Origin: a bacterium
GTDB lineage: Bacteria; Verrucomicrobiota; Verrucomicrobiia; Limisphaerales; J093
Direction of reading: 5' to 3'
Length of the DNA: 32,771 nt
Assembly (NCBI GenBank): GCA_021780105.1
Contig: JAJXZJ010000001.1
Location: forward strand, 1 to 32,771
Shown piece after piece: positions 17,917-25,546 of the stretch. A program made the translations under genes and the position numbers. The notes under the pieces are model-generated. The model saw only the letters and a program-made list of their open reading frames with translations. It had not been told where the DNA came from and ran no database searches. Positions within the stretch are counted from its first letter, which is position 1. Every line of letters starts with the position of its first letter.

Positions 17917-20324
17917 TTCACGTCAATCGCCTGATGCGGGCACACCTGCCGGCACGAGTCACAGCGCGTGCAGAGGTCGAGGTTGATCTGGTGGCGCTGG
18001 TAGGGTGTGAGCGGGATGGCGTTCACCGGGCAATGTTGCGCGCACAGCGTGCAACCGGTGCAGGCGTCGTTGACGACGTATTTGATCAACGCGCGGCAGC
18101 GGCCGGCCGGACAGCGGCCCGCGAGGTGCGCCTCGTATTCGTCGCGGTAGTAACGAAGCGTGGTGAGCACGGGGTTTGGCGCGGTTTTGCCCAACCCGCA
18201 GAGGCTGCCGTGGCTGACCTGGTGGGCGAGGTGTTCGAGTTCCGTGAGGTCCTGCCGTTGCCCCTTGCCGGCGCAAAGGCGGTCGAGGATTTCCAGCATC
18301 CGCTTGGTGCCGATGCGGCAGAAGGTGCATTTGCCGCATGACTGGTCCTGCGTGAACTGGAGAAAATACCGTGCGATGTCCACCATGCAGTCCGCGTCGT
18401 CGAGCACGACCAGCCCGCCGGAACCCATGATTGCGCCGACCTCGCGCAGCGACTCGTAATCCACCGGCGTGTCTGCCAGCCGCGCCGGCACGCAGCCGCC
18501 CGACGGCCCGCCGATTTGCACGGCCTTGAACCGACGGCCCGCCGCCGCGCCGCCGCCGATTTCCTCGACAATCTGCCGGATGGTCGTGCCCATCGGCACC
18601 TCGATCAGCCCGCCGCGTTGAATCTTCCCCGCCAGCGCGAACACCTTTGTGCCCTTGCTCGTCGCGGTGCCGATGGCCGCGAATTTCTCCGCGCCGTTCC
18701 GGACAATCCACGGCACCAGCGCAAGGGTTTCGACATTGTTGATGAGCGTTGGTTTCCCCCAAAGACCCGATTGCGCCGGAAACGGAGGACGTAATCGCGG
18801 CATCCCGCGCCGGCCTTCCACGGACGCGATCAGCGCCGTTTCCTCGCCGCAGACGAACGCGCCGGCGCCTTCCTTGATTGTGAGCCGCAGCGGATAGTCC
18901 GCACCGAGCAACGTGTCGCCGAGCCAGCCGCGTTTTTCCATTTCCGCAATGGCGGTGCGCGTCCGCCGCACGGCCAGCGGGTATTCGTGGCGGATGTAGA
19001 AGACGCCGTCGTGCGCGCCGGCCGCCACCGCGGCAATCGCCAGGCCCTCGATGATGCGATACGGAAACGACTCCAGCAGCATCCGGTCCATGAACGCGCC
19101 GGGGTCGCCTTCGTCGCCATTGCAGATGACGAACTTCTTGTCGCCGGGCTGTTGGCGCACGACGCGCCACTTCTGGCCGGTGGGGAAACCGGCGCCGCCA
19201 CGGCCGCGCAGGCCGGAGCCTTCGACCGTTTTGATGATCGCCTCCGGCGTCAGTTCGTTCAGACAGCGCCGCAACGCAACGAAGCCGTCGTGGGCGAGGT
19301 ATTCATCCAGGTCGAGCGGGTCGAGCCGGCCGAAGCCGTCGGTGGCGATATGGACCTGCTGGCCGAGAAACGCGTTGACCTCCGGTGCGCGGGTGTCCAT
19401 CGCACAGCGGCTCACGGCGTCGGGCGCGCCGTCGTCCAGCATGAGGTCCAACGCGCCGGTCCACAGCCGCGAGAGCTGCCGCGCCAATCCGCGTGGCCGG
19501 AGATGGCGCTGGAGCAAATCCCGCGCCTGGGCCGGGCCGAGTCCAGCGTAAAACTGACTTTGCCGGCCGGGCACCGTGACTTCCACCATCGGCGTCCGGT
19601 GGCACATGCCGACACAACCAACGCGTTTGACCACGACGTTGGCCCCGGCCTTTGCCGCGCCATTTTGCAGCGCAAGGAACAACTGGTCGCTGCCCTTGGC
19701 CATGCAGCAGGAGCCAAGCCCGACATGCACGTAAACGGTGCCGTTGCCCCCGCGGCGGAGCGGCCGCTCAGTGTGATGCGGGTCGTGGGCCGCGCGGGTT
19801 TGGTCGAGATAGTCCCGGATGATCTTCGGCAGTTTTTCGACGCTGACATGGCCGTGCGTGTGCTGGCCCAGCTTGACCACCGGCGCGAGCGTGCAGCAGC
19901 CGAGGCAGGCCACCTGCTCGATGGTGAACAGCCGTTCCGGATCCGTGTCCTGCGTGGCCGGGATGCGCAGCAGGCGGCGGAGCGAATCTTCCACGCGTTC
20001 CGCGCCGCTCACGTGGCAGGCCGTTCCGCGGCAGATGCGGATGAGGTGCTGGCCCACCGGTTGGTGGCGGAACATGTCATAAAACGTGGAGACGCCGGTG
20101 ATGGCCGCCGGCGTGATTTCCGTGCGCTCGACTACCCGGCGCAGCGCCGCCTCCGGCAGCCAGCCGTAGTGGTCCTGTAGTTCCTGCAAAATGGGAATCA
20201 CCACGTCCGGCGTTTTGCCGCAACGCTCGACCGCCTCGTCCACGAAGCGCAGATCCGTCTCCGGCGCGGCCGCCGCGGGCACGAGCGCCACGGAGGCGGT
20301 GTTGGTTTCGTCGGCCGCGGGCAT
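17913..20324 (-). CDS. NuoE-NuoF-ferredoxin fusion (NADH-oxidising flavo-iron-sulfur protein)
   Basis: 803 aa, a fusion of two to three proteins that are separate in complex I and HydABC. Residues 1-165 are NuoE-like with the thioredoxin-fold [2Fe-2S] cysteines in CRGTACHVSG and CLGCCTLAPVV. A second thioredoxin-like [2Fe-2S] domain (HVGLGSCCMAKG, VGCVGMCHRTPMVE; about 190-270) is typical of HndC-type NuoF. The FMN/NADH domain follows: GLRGRGGAGFPTGQKW near 370, ICNGDEGDPGAFMD and VEGRRGMPRLRPP. Then comes the [4Fe-4S] motif SCGKCTFCRIGT (about 660). The end carries two [4Fe-4S] ferredoxin motifs (CTGCTLCAQHCP, CTRCDSCRQVCP). No membrane segment, so cytoplasmic. It starts at TGATG, overlapping the propeller gene stop, and is coupled to the flavoprotein downstream. 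Confidence 0.93.
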   Translation of the reverse strand: MPAADETNTASVALVPAAAAPETDLRFVDEAVERCGKTPDVVIPILQELQDHYGWLPEAALRRVVERTEITPAAITGVSTFYDMFRHQPVGQHLIRICRGTACHVSGAERVEDSLRRLLRIPATQDTDPERLFTIEQVACLGCCTLAPVVKLGQHTHGHVSVEKLPKIIRDYLDQTRAAHDPHHTERPLRRGGNGTVYVHVGLGSCCMAKGSDQLFLALQNGAAKAGANVVVKRVGCVGMCHRTPMVEVTVPGRQSQFYAGLGPAQARDLLQRHLRPRGLARQLSRLWTGALDLMLDDGAPDAVSRCAMDTRAPEVNAFLGQQVHIATDGFGRLDPLDLDEYLAHDGFVALRRCLNELTPEAIIKTVEGSGLRGRGGAGFPTGQKWRVVRQQPGDKKFVICNGDEGDPGAFMDRMLLESFPYRIIEGLAIAAVAAGAHDGVFYIRHEYPLAVRRTRTAIAEMEKRGWLGDTLLGADYPLRLTIKEGAGAFVCGEETALIASVEGRRGMPRLRPPFPAQSGLWGKPTLINNVETLALVPWIVRNGAEKFAAIGTATSKGTKVFALAGKIQRGGLIEVPMGTTIRQIVEEIGGGAAAGRRFKAVQIGGPSGGCVPARLADTPVDYESLREVGAIMGSGGLVVLDDADCMVDIARYFLQFTQDQSCGKCTFCRIGTKRMLEILDRLCAGKGQRQDLTELEHLAHQVSHGSLCGLGKTAPNPVLTTLRYYRDEYEAHLAGRCPAGRCRALIKYVVNDACTGCTLCAQHCPVNAIPLTPYQRHQINLDLCTRCDSCRQVCPHQAIDVK

Positions 20325-22126
20325 CAGCGTTTGACCTCCAACGTGCCGGCTTTTGCGCCCAGGCAAATGAGCGATTTTGTTGTCCGCACGAACAGGTGAT
20401 TTGCCACCAGCGCCGGGCTGGCGAGCACATTTTCCCTGAGTTCCGCCTTGGCGATGAGCTTGAATTCCCGCGCGGCGGCGGCCACAATCAACGTGCCCTT
20501 TTTGGTGATTACGATGAGCCGGCCGGCCGCCAGCACCGGCGAGGCGTTGATTTCAGATTCCAAATCCTGCTCCCAAAGTTTTTTGCCGTCCTTCGTGTCG
20601 AAGCAGGTGGCGAGGCCCGAGGACGCGGCGGTGAAAACCAGCTCACCGTCGCTCACCGGGCTGGTGATGTCCGGCACGTTTTCGTCGCTCGCCCAGGCTT
20701 GGTGCGTCTTGGTCACGTCGCCGAAACCGTCCGGGCGGATGGCAAACAACTGGTCTGACGGGCTGATCACGAACACGAGGCCGGCGGCGAAAATCGGTGA
20801 CGGCGTCACTTCACCGTTCAGTCCTTGAAAACGCCACAACTCGGTGCCGTCCTTGGCGGCGTAGGCGATCACCCATTTGCCGCCGAGGGTGATGATCTGC
20901 GGCTTGCCGGCGGCGTCGGCGACGATCGGCGTGGCCCACGAGGCGCCGACCGGCCGGCTTTTCTGCCAGAGCACGCGGCCGGACGCGCTGTCCAGCGCGT
21001 AGAGCCGCGACTTGCCTTCCTCCGGCTCGCCCTGGTCGAACTGGACGATCAGCCGGCCCTGCCAGCATGCAAGCGAGGTGGCGTGGCCATACATGTTCTT
21101 CGGCACGCCGAGGCTTTTCGCCCAAACCGGCGCGCCGGCGAGGGTGAAGGCGGCGAGGTCGCCGTTGCCAAACCAGGCGAATACGCGCCGGCCGTCGGTC
21201 GCCATCGTCGGCGCGGCGTAGCCGGTGGAATCGGGAATCTCCAGCGGTTGGGCCGGACTGCCGGGCACGTTGGTCACCGGCCGCTGCCAGACGAGCGCGC
21301 CGGTGGCGGCGTCAAAACAAAATACCGCGCGGTTTGTCATGGTCGCGCCCGAAAGAAATACCTGGTTGCTCCAGACGATCGGTGAACCGAAGCCCAGCAG
21401 CGGCACGGCCGTTTTCCACGCGACGCCCGTGCCGTTCGTCAAATTGATCTCCGTCGGAAGCGTAAAATTCGTGACGCAGGCGTTGCCGTCCGGCCCCAGG
21501 AACCGCGGCCAGTTGGCGCGAAATTCCGCCGGCTTGGGCAGATCGGCGAGGTCCGGTCCGCCTTCGCCGGAGAGCTTCGCGAGCGATTTCGCCAAATCCT
21601 GCGGCCGGTCGGGCAGGGTGGATTTGGCGCTCAAGGAAAGTGCGAGGAAGCCGGCGCCCGTCGCGAGCGCCACGCCCGCCACGGCCCAGCGGGCCAGCGC
21701 GGCGGTGCGGGCCGCCCGCTTCTCGGCGTCGGTTTTCAACGCTGGCAGCGGCGGTTGGGCGCGCAGCCTGGCCGCCTGGCGTCCGCTCAAAATCAACACC
21801 GCCAGCCCGCCCACCAGCAGCCAGCCGCCGGTGTGGCTGAACGCAAGGTGCCGGAAATACTGCCGGCGCAGTGCCAGATCGAGCTCGCGAATCTGCTGCT
21901 TGAGCTGCTCGTTGCGCGGCTCGTTCCGCAGCCGGTCCTTCAACGCGATGGCTTGCGGCGATTTCAGCGGGTCTTCCGCTTTGGCCCGCCAGTAGCGAAT
22001 CAGGAAGGCGCTGCCGACGATCACGCAGAACAGGCTCGCCATCACGACGACGTTGACCAACGCGCGATGAAGCACCGCGGTTGAAGCGGCGGACGCGGGG
22101 GAAGTGGTCCTGGCGGCGGCCGGCAT
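20324..22126 (-). CDS. Membrane-anchored PQQ-like beta-propeller protein
   Basis: 600 aa. Three predicted membrane segments lie in the N-terminal 170 residues (about 25-45, 98-115 and 145-168). The propeller begins near 205 (WPRFLGPDGNACV, as in PQQ-dependent alcohol dehydrogenase-like proteins). Repeats with tryptophan-docking motifs such as TGALVWQRP, SGRVLWQKS, GTELWRFQG and GKKLWEQDL give about seven blades. I see no conserved calcium/PQQ active site, so catalysis is unproven; it may be a structural or ligand-binding propeller. Translational overlap with the NuoE-NuoF gene (TGATG) and a three-base gap to the upstream polyferredoxin show it belongs to the same operon. Confidence 0.85.
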   Translation of the reverse strand: MPAAARTTSPASAASTAVLHRALVNVVVMASLFCVIVGSAFLIRYWRAKAEDPLKSPQAIALKDRLRNEPRNEQLKQQIRELDLALRRQYFRHLAFSHTGGWLLVGGLAVLILSGRQAARLRAQPPLPALKTDAEKRAARTAALARWAVAGVALATGAGFLALSLSAKSTLPDRPQDLAKSLAKLSGEGGPDLADLPKPAEFRANWPRFLGPDGNACVTNFTLPTEINLTNGTGVAWKTAVPLLGFGSPIVWSNQVFLSGATMTNRAVFCFDAATGALVWQRPVTNVPGSPAQPLEIPDSTGYAAPTMATDGRRVFAWFGNGDLAAFTLAGAPVWAKSLGVPKNMYGHATSLACWQGRLIVQFDQGEPEEGKSRLYALDSASGRVLWQKSRPVGASWATPIVADAAGKPQIITLGGKWVIAYAAKDGTELWRFQGLNGEVTPSPIFAAGLVFVISPSDQLFAIRPDGFGDVTKTHQAWASDENVPDITSPVSDGELVFTAASSGLATCFDTKDGKKLWEQDLESEINASPVLAAGRLIVITKKGTLIVAAAAREFKLIAKAELRENVLASPALVANHLFVRTTKSLICLGAKAGTLEVKR

Positions 22127-22129
22127 GGC

Positions 22130-23497
22130 TTATGCGGGTTTGGCGGGCGGAACCGAGGCGGCCGTCGCCGCGACGGCAGCGGGCGCAGGGAGATTTGCCG
22201 GCGCCGGTTGTAGTCCGAGACGAACGCGCTCGTTGGGGCAGAAACTGAAGCACCGGGCGCAGCCGAAGCAGGCGCCGCGGTCCGGCTCGAAATCGGTGCG
22301 TGCCACCCGGAGTGACAGGCCGATGAGTTTCACACCGATGACCAGTCCCACCCAGCCGCCGAACAGCCAGCTCGCCGCGGCGAATTTCTGGCGTGCCGCG
22401 GCTGCGGCCGCAAGCAGTTCCTTCGGGTTGTCTTCGGCGCGGCCGAGCGCGAGGCTTTGCGGGGTCTGCACGCCCGGCAGCGGGGCGGCTTTCCTGGGAT
22501 CGAGAAATTTTTCCGCCAGCGCCACGTTGGGATCGAGCCGCGACAGCGGCACGCTGAGTTTTCCGCCCAGCCAAGCGCCGGCGGCGATCAGCACCGGTAA
22601 CAGCAACAACAGCCAGCCCAGACGCCGGCGGTCGGCGGATTGGGCGGCGGGGTTGGCGGCGGGAGCGGTCGGTTCGCGCATCGCCCCGAACGGACAGGAG
22701 TGTTCACAAAGCTGGCATTGCGTGCAGAAATCCGGTGTCACGCGCACGCGCCAGCGCGCCACCAGCGCGCCCAACCGGAGCAGCGCGCCGTAAGGACATA
22801 CAAACCGGCAGTAAGGCCGGCCGACGAACATGCCCAGCACGACAAATGCTGCGCCCGTCGTGAGCATGAGAACACTGCCGGACAGCCGGAACAGCGGCAC
22901 GAACGGATCGTAGCGGCAAATCAAGAACGCGCTGCCCGTGGCGGCGAACATCACGCCGGCGCCGAGGTAAAGGTAGGGCAGCACGCCCAGGGCGTGTTCC
23001 AGCCAGGCCGGCACCTTGACCGGTTTGAGCAGGACGAGATCCTGCAGCGCGCCGTGCGGACAAACCGCCGCGCAAAACGCCCGGCCGACGACCAGGCTGA
23101 ACACGATCGGCACGAGGCAAAAGACCAGCACCGTCACCGGCAGCGCATAACTGCGGTCGAACAGCGCCAGCGCCACGTTCTGCACGGAGCCGATGGCGCA
23201 GATGCAGCCTTCCCGGTAGAAACCGAAATAGAGCAGCGAGAACAGCGACAAGCCCACGACGCCGGCACGGGAGCGTTTGCGCAGGATCAGGTGGCACGCC
23301 AGCCCGAGCGCGATCAGCAGCACCAGCACGTCGAAGTATTGCAGCCACTCGGCGCGCGGCGCGGGCGTTTGCGTCACCGGCAGTTGGTAGCCGCTTTCAA
23401 AGTCAGGCGGCGGAAAACGTTGCTCAGCCCCGGCAACCCCGGCGGCGGCGAGCCAGGTCCAGAGTCCGACGAGAAACGTGTGGGCGCGCCGCTTCAT
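22130..23497 (-). CDS. NapH/NosR-type membrane polyferredoxin
   Basis: 455 aa, start MKRRAHTFLVGLWTWLAAAGVAGA, a signal-like N-terminus. Several membrane helices alternate with Fe-S motifs: EGCICAIG (the short Cys motif common in NosR-like proteins), two CxxxCP motifs (GRAFCAAVCPHGAL and GRPYCRFVCPYGAL), then the dicluster-type CTQCQLCEHSCPFGAM. Near the C-terminus is CFGCARCFSFCPN. FLICRYDPFVPLFRLSG matches the NosR/NapH-like region. Proteins of this kind carry electrons between the quinone pool or cytoplasm and the periplasm. No N-terminal FMN-binding domain is present, so it is NapH-like more than full NosR. The long open frame begins earlier, but the ATG at 23497 follows the ferredoxin stop by one base. 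Confidence 0.9.
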   Translation of the reverse strand: MKRRAHTFLVGLWTWLAAAGVAGAEQRFPPPDFESGYQLPVTQTPAPRAEWLQYFDVLVLLIALGLACHLILRKRSRAGVVGLSLFSLLYFGFYREGCICAIGSVQNVALALFDRSYALPVTVLVFCLVPIVFSLVVGRAFCAAVCPHGALQDLVLLKPVKVPAWLEHALGVLPYLYLGAGVMFAATGSAFLICRYDPFVPLFRLSGSVLMLTTGAAFVVLGMFVGRPYCRFVCPYGALLRLGALVARWRVRVTPDFCTQCQLCEHSCPFGAMREPTAPAANPAAQSADRRRLGWLLLLLPVLIAAGAWLGGKLSVPLSRLDPNVALAEKFLDPRKAAPLPGVQTPQSLALGRAEDNPKELLAAAAAARQKFAAASWLFGGWVGLVIGVKLIGLSLRVARTDFEPDRGACFGCARCFSFCPNERVRLGLQPAPANLPAPAAVAATAASVPPAKPA

Positions 23498-23498
23498 T

Positions 23499-24074
23499 TC
23501 AATGGCTGACGGTGGTCTTGAGCAGGTAGGGATGACGCGCCGGCACGCGGTGGATGGCGTCGCCGGGACAAACGCGGGCAATGGAGCACTCGTTGCAGTT
23601 CAGACAGCGGTCGTGGCGGATCTGGAGATACAGCGAGCCGTTGCCGAAACGGTTGCAGCCTTCGACGCATTTGCCGCAGCCGATGCAGAGGTTTTCGTCA
23701 ATCGTATATTCGTAATACGGATCCTCGACATATTTCCGGCGAATGGCCGCCGTTGGGCAGAGCTGGTTTTCGGCGCCGGTGTTGAGCGCGTTCGGATCGG
23801 GCACGAAATAGCCGGTGCAAAGCTCGCAATAGCCGCAGATGGCGTGCGTGTGGACGCACTTCACGGCGGATTGTTCCAGCACACATTCGGTGGCGCACTG
23901 GCCGCACCGCAGGCACCGGGCCGGATCAATCTGCCAGACGGTGCCATCCGTCGCGGAGCGGCCCGCCAGCGCGCCGACCAGCGCGCCGACGCCGGTCATC
24001 GCCGCGACGCGCAGCCCGCCGCGCAAAAATTGCCGGCGGTTCACGGGTTCTTCCTGGGAAAGTCCGGCGGCCAT
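23499..24074 (-). CDS. Tat-exported polyferredoxin
   Basis: 191 aa. The twin-arginine motif NRRQFLRGG (12-20) is followed by a hydrophobic stretch (VAAMTGVGALVGAL), so it should be exported or anchored in the periplasm with cofactors loaded. It has about 16 cysteines arranged as ferredoxin-type motifs: CLRCGQCATEC, CVHTHAICGYCELC, CIGCGKCVEGC, and CLNCNECSIARVCP. This is consistent with four [4Fe-4S] clusters, as in DmsB/NrfC/PsrB-type electron-transfer subunits, but no molybdoenzyme gene is near. It lies one base after the NHL gene and one base before the NapH-like gene, so the three are surely co-transcribed. Confidence 0.9.
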   Translation of the reverse strand: MAAGLSQEEPVNRRQFLRGGLRVAAMTGVGALVGALAGRSATDGTVWQIDPARCLRCGQCATECVLEQSAVKCVHTHAICGYCELCTGYFVPDPNALNTGAENQLCPTAAIRRKYVEDPYYEYTIDENLCIGCGKCVEGCNRFGNGSLYLQIRHDRCLNCNECSIARVCPGDAIHRVPARHPYLLKTTVSH

Positions 24075-24075
24075 G

Positions 24076-25125
24076 TCACGTCCTGGGTTCCATCACATGA
24101 ATGCGGCTTGTCACCGTGTCGAGCACGAACACCCGGCCCTGCCCATCCACGGCCGCGTCCAGCGCAGCGCGCACGCCATCGGCTGCTGTCTCGCCGGCGC
24201 CAACGCGCGCGTTGTCCGGAAACATTTCCGGTCCGGCGACGACGCAGTCGAGCGCGCCGTGTTCCTGATAAATTTTCACGCGCGGCAGCCCTTTCTCGCA
24301 GGTCACGTAACGGCCATCCTTTGTCAACGCCAGCGCGATGGGATTGCAGCACCCGCAAAACCCGTCAATCGCCATCGAGGGCCTGCCCCAAGTCAACTCA
24401 AGGTCGCCATCCAGGGTATAAACCTCGACCCGGTGGCGGCCCGGGTTGTTCACGCGCAGCAGCCCATCCGTGTGCCAGACGACATCGAGATACGGGCTGG
24501 GCAGGATGAAGCCCGCGATGTCGCGCTGCGGGTTTTTTTCGCCGATGCGCGCGAGCACCTTGCCGGCGCGGTCGCAACGCAGCACGACGCGGTTGCCGGA
24601 GTCGGCGGCGAAGACGTCGCCCTGGTTGCCGAGCGCCAGCCCGGTGAACCAGGTTTTTTTTCCGGGAGAAGCCCACGCGGCCTTGCGCTCTCCCTTGGCG
24701 TCAAACAGTTCGATGTGATCGCGCAGGCCGGCGAACACCGTGCCGTCCGGCGCGGCGGCCACACAGCGCGCCGCGGCGGTGAGCGCCAGTTCGTTGACCG
24801 GCGTGCCGTTCGCGTCGAGGATCACGACGTAATTGCCGGCGGCGACGTAGAGGTTGCCACCGGGACCGAGCGCCATCCGGCGCGCGTCGGGTCGCGGGCA
24901 GCGAAATTGCCTGGCCTCCGTGTAACGCGCGAGCTTGGGATCAAATTTCTCCAGGCGGCTGACGTCGTAGGCGAACGGATTGGGCGTGGTGTCACTGCCG
25001 GCGCAGGCCGGGCGGGCGGCACTCATGGCAGCGCTGCCGGCAAGTCCCAGCACGGCGGCCTGACGGGCGCTGGTGCGCAGAAAACCGCGGCGGGTCAAAC
25101 GAATCGGAGAACGATCTGGTTTCAT
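24076..25125 (-). CDS. Tat-exported NHL-repeat beta-propeller protein
   Basis: 349 aa. The N-terminus has the Tat motif TRRGFLRTS (11-19) and hydrophobic core (AAVLGLAGSAAMSAARPACA). The rest is a beta-propeller of NHL-like repeats (DARRMALGPGGNLYVAAGN; GLALGNQGDVFAADSGNR; AALDAAVDGQGRVFVLD). An unusual FCGCCNP motif in the fourth or fifth blade (GFCGCCNPIALAL) may bind a metal or cluster. The start at 25125 is decided by a strong Shine-Dalgarno (GGAGGT, spaced five bases) and by the ATGA overlap with the upstream small gene. The function is not recognised; Tat export of a propeller implies it folds with a cofactor or partner in the cytoplasm. Confidence 0.88.
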   Translation of the reverse strand: MKPDRSPIRLTRRGFLRTSARQAAVLGLAGSAAMSAARPACAGSDTTPNPFAYDVSRLEKFDPKLARYTEARQFRCPRPDARRMALGPGGNLYVAAGNYVVILDANGTPVNELALTAAARCVAAAPDGTVFAGLRDHIELFDAKGERKAAWASPGKKTWFTGLALGNQGDVFAADSGNRVVLRCDRAGKVLARIGEKNPQRDIAGFILPSPYLDVVWHTDGLLRVNNPGRHRVEVYTLDGDLELTWGRPSMAIDGFCGCCNPIALALTKDGRYVTCEKGLPRVKIYQEHGALDCVVAGPEMFPDNARVGAGETAADGVRAALDAAVDGQGRVFVLDTVTSRIHVMEPRT

Positions 25126-25361
25126 GGCACACCTCCGGGAAACAGCGTTCGGGCGGTCAGCGCGGAAGGCAGGGGGCAGTGGCGCAATCCGGCGCACCCG
25201 GCGCACAGCCGCGGGTCAACGGCCGCGCCAGCGGCCCGGCACAGCCGCCGATTCCACGCCAGCGTGGCGGCGGCGGCCCCGATTCCCGTCACGGCCAAGG
25301 TCCGCGCGGCGCCGCGGAGCCAGTCGCGGCGGTTGAGCTTGTCGTTCCCTTTGCGCATCAT
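25122..25361 (-). CDS. Small Tat-signal protein with a cysteine motif
   Basis: 79 aa. It starts MMRKGNDKLNRRDWLRGAAR, a twin-arginine motif (RRDWLRG), then a hydrophobic helix (TLAVTGIGAAAATLAW). After it come four cysteines: C41, and C53-x2-C56-x5-C62 in LCAGCAGLRHCPLP. The CxxCx5CxLP pattern could hold one metal or iron-sulfur cluster on the periplasmic side. I do not recognise a named family. Its stop overlaps the start of the NHL gene (ATGA), and it is the first gene of the operon, so it is not random noise. The ATG at 25361 is preferred over a GTG at 25370 and an ATG at 25358. Confidence 0.8.
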   Translation of the reverse strand: MMRKGNDKLNRRDWLRGAARTLAVTGIGAAAATLAWNRRLCRAAGAAVDPRLCAGCAGLRHCPLPSALTARTLFPGGVP

Positions 25362-25406
25362 GTCCGGCACCGGTGCAGGATAGCCTTCCGGCTGATCAAT
25401 TCAATC

Positions 25407-25434
25407 CTCTGACAAAGCACATTTTATGTCAGAG
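25407..25434. promoter_or_regulatory. Inverted repeat upstream of the Fe-S operon
   Basis: CTCTGACA at 25407-25414 is repeated in perfect reverse complement as TGTCAGAG at 25427-25434, with a 12-base AT-rich spacer. It lies about 46-73 bases upstream of the first gene of the operon (start 25361), where a regulator would bind. A hairpin in the 3' end of the upstream gene's transcript is the other reading, but the spacer is long and no T-run follows. No clear -35/-10 was found near it. Confidence 0.5.
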
Positions 25435-25546
25435 CAAGGGCAATTTTCGGTTGGCAGCAAGTCTGCCGGCAACACGGATTTTGCCGGAGTCCGGTCCTTG
25501 GTTGCGGTTTTGACCGATGGCAGGCGTGCGCGTTGCGGAGCGCGGC

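Noticed and set aside
16324..20324. HydABC hydrogenase or complex I
   Set aside because: No H-cluster domain and no NuoA/H/J-N-type membrane subunit; only the NADH-side modules are present.
25122..25206. Longer N-terminus for the NHL protein
   Set aside because: The ATG at 25125 has a strong GGAGGT and precedes the Tat motif; the earlier frame overlaps the small Tat gene without a motif.
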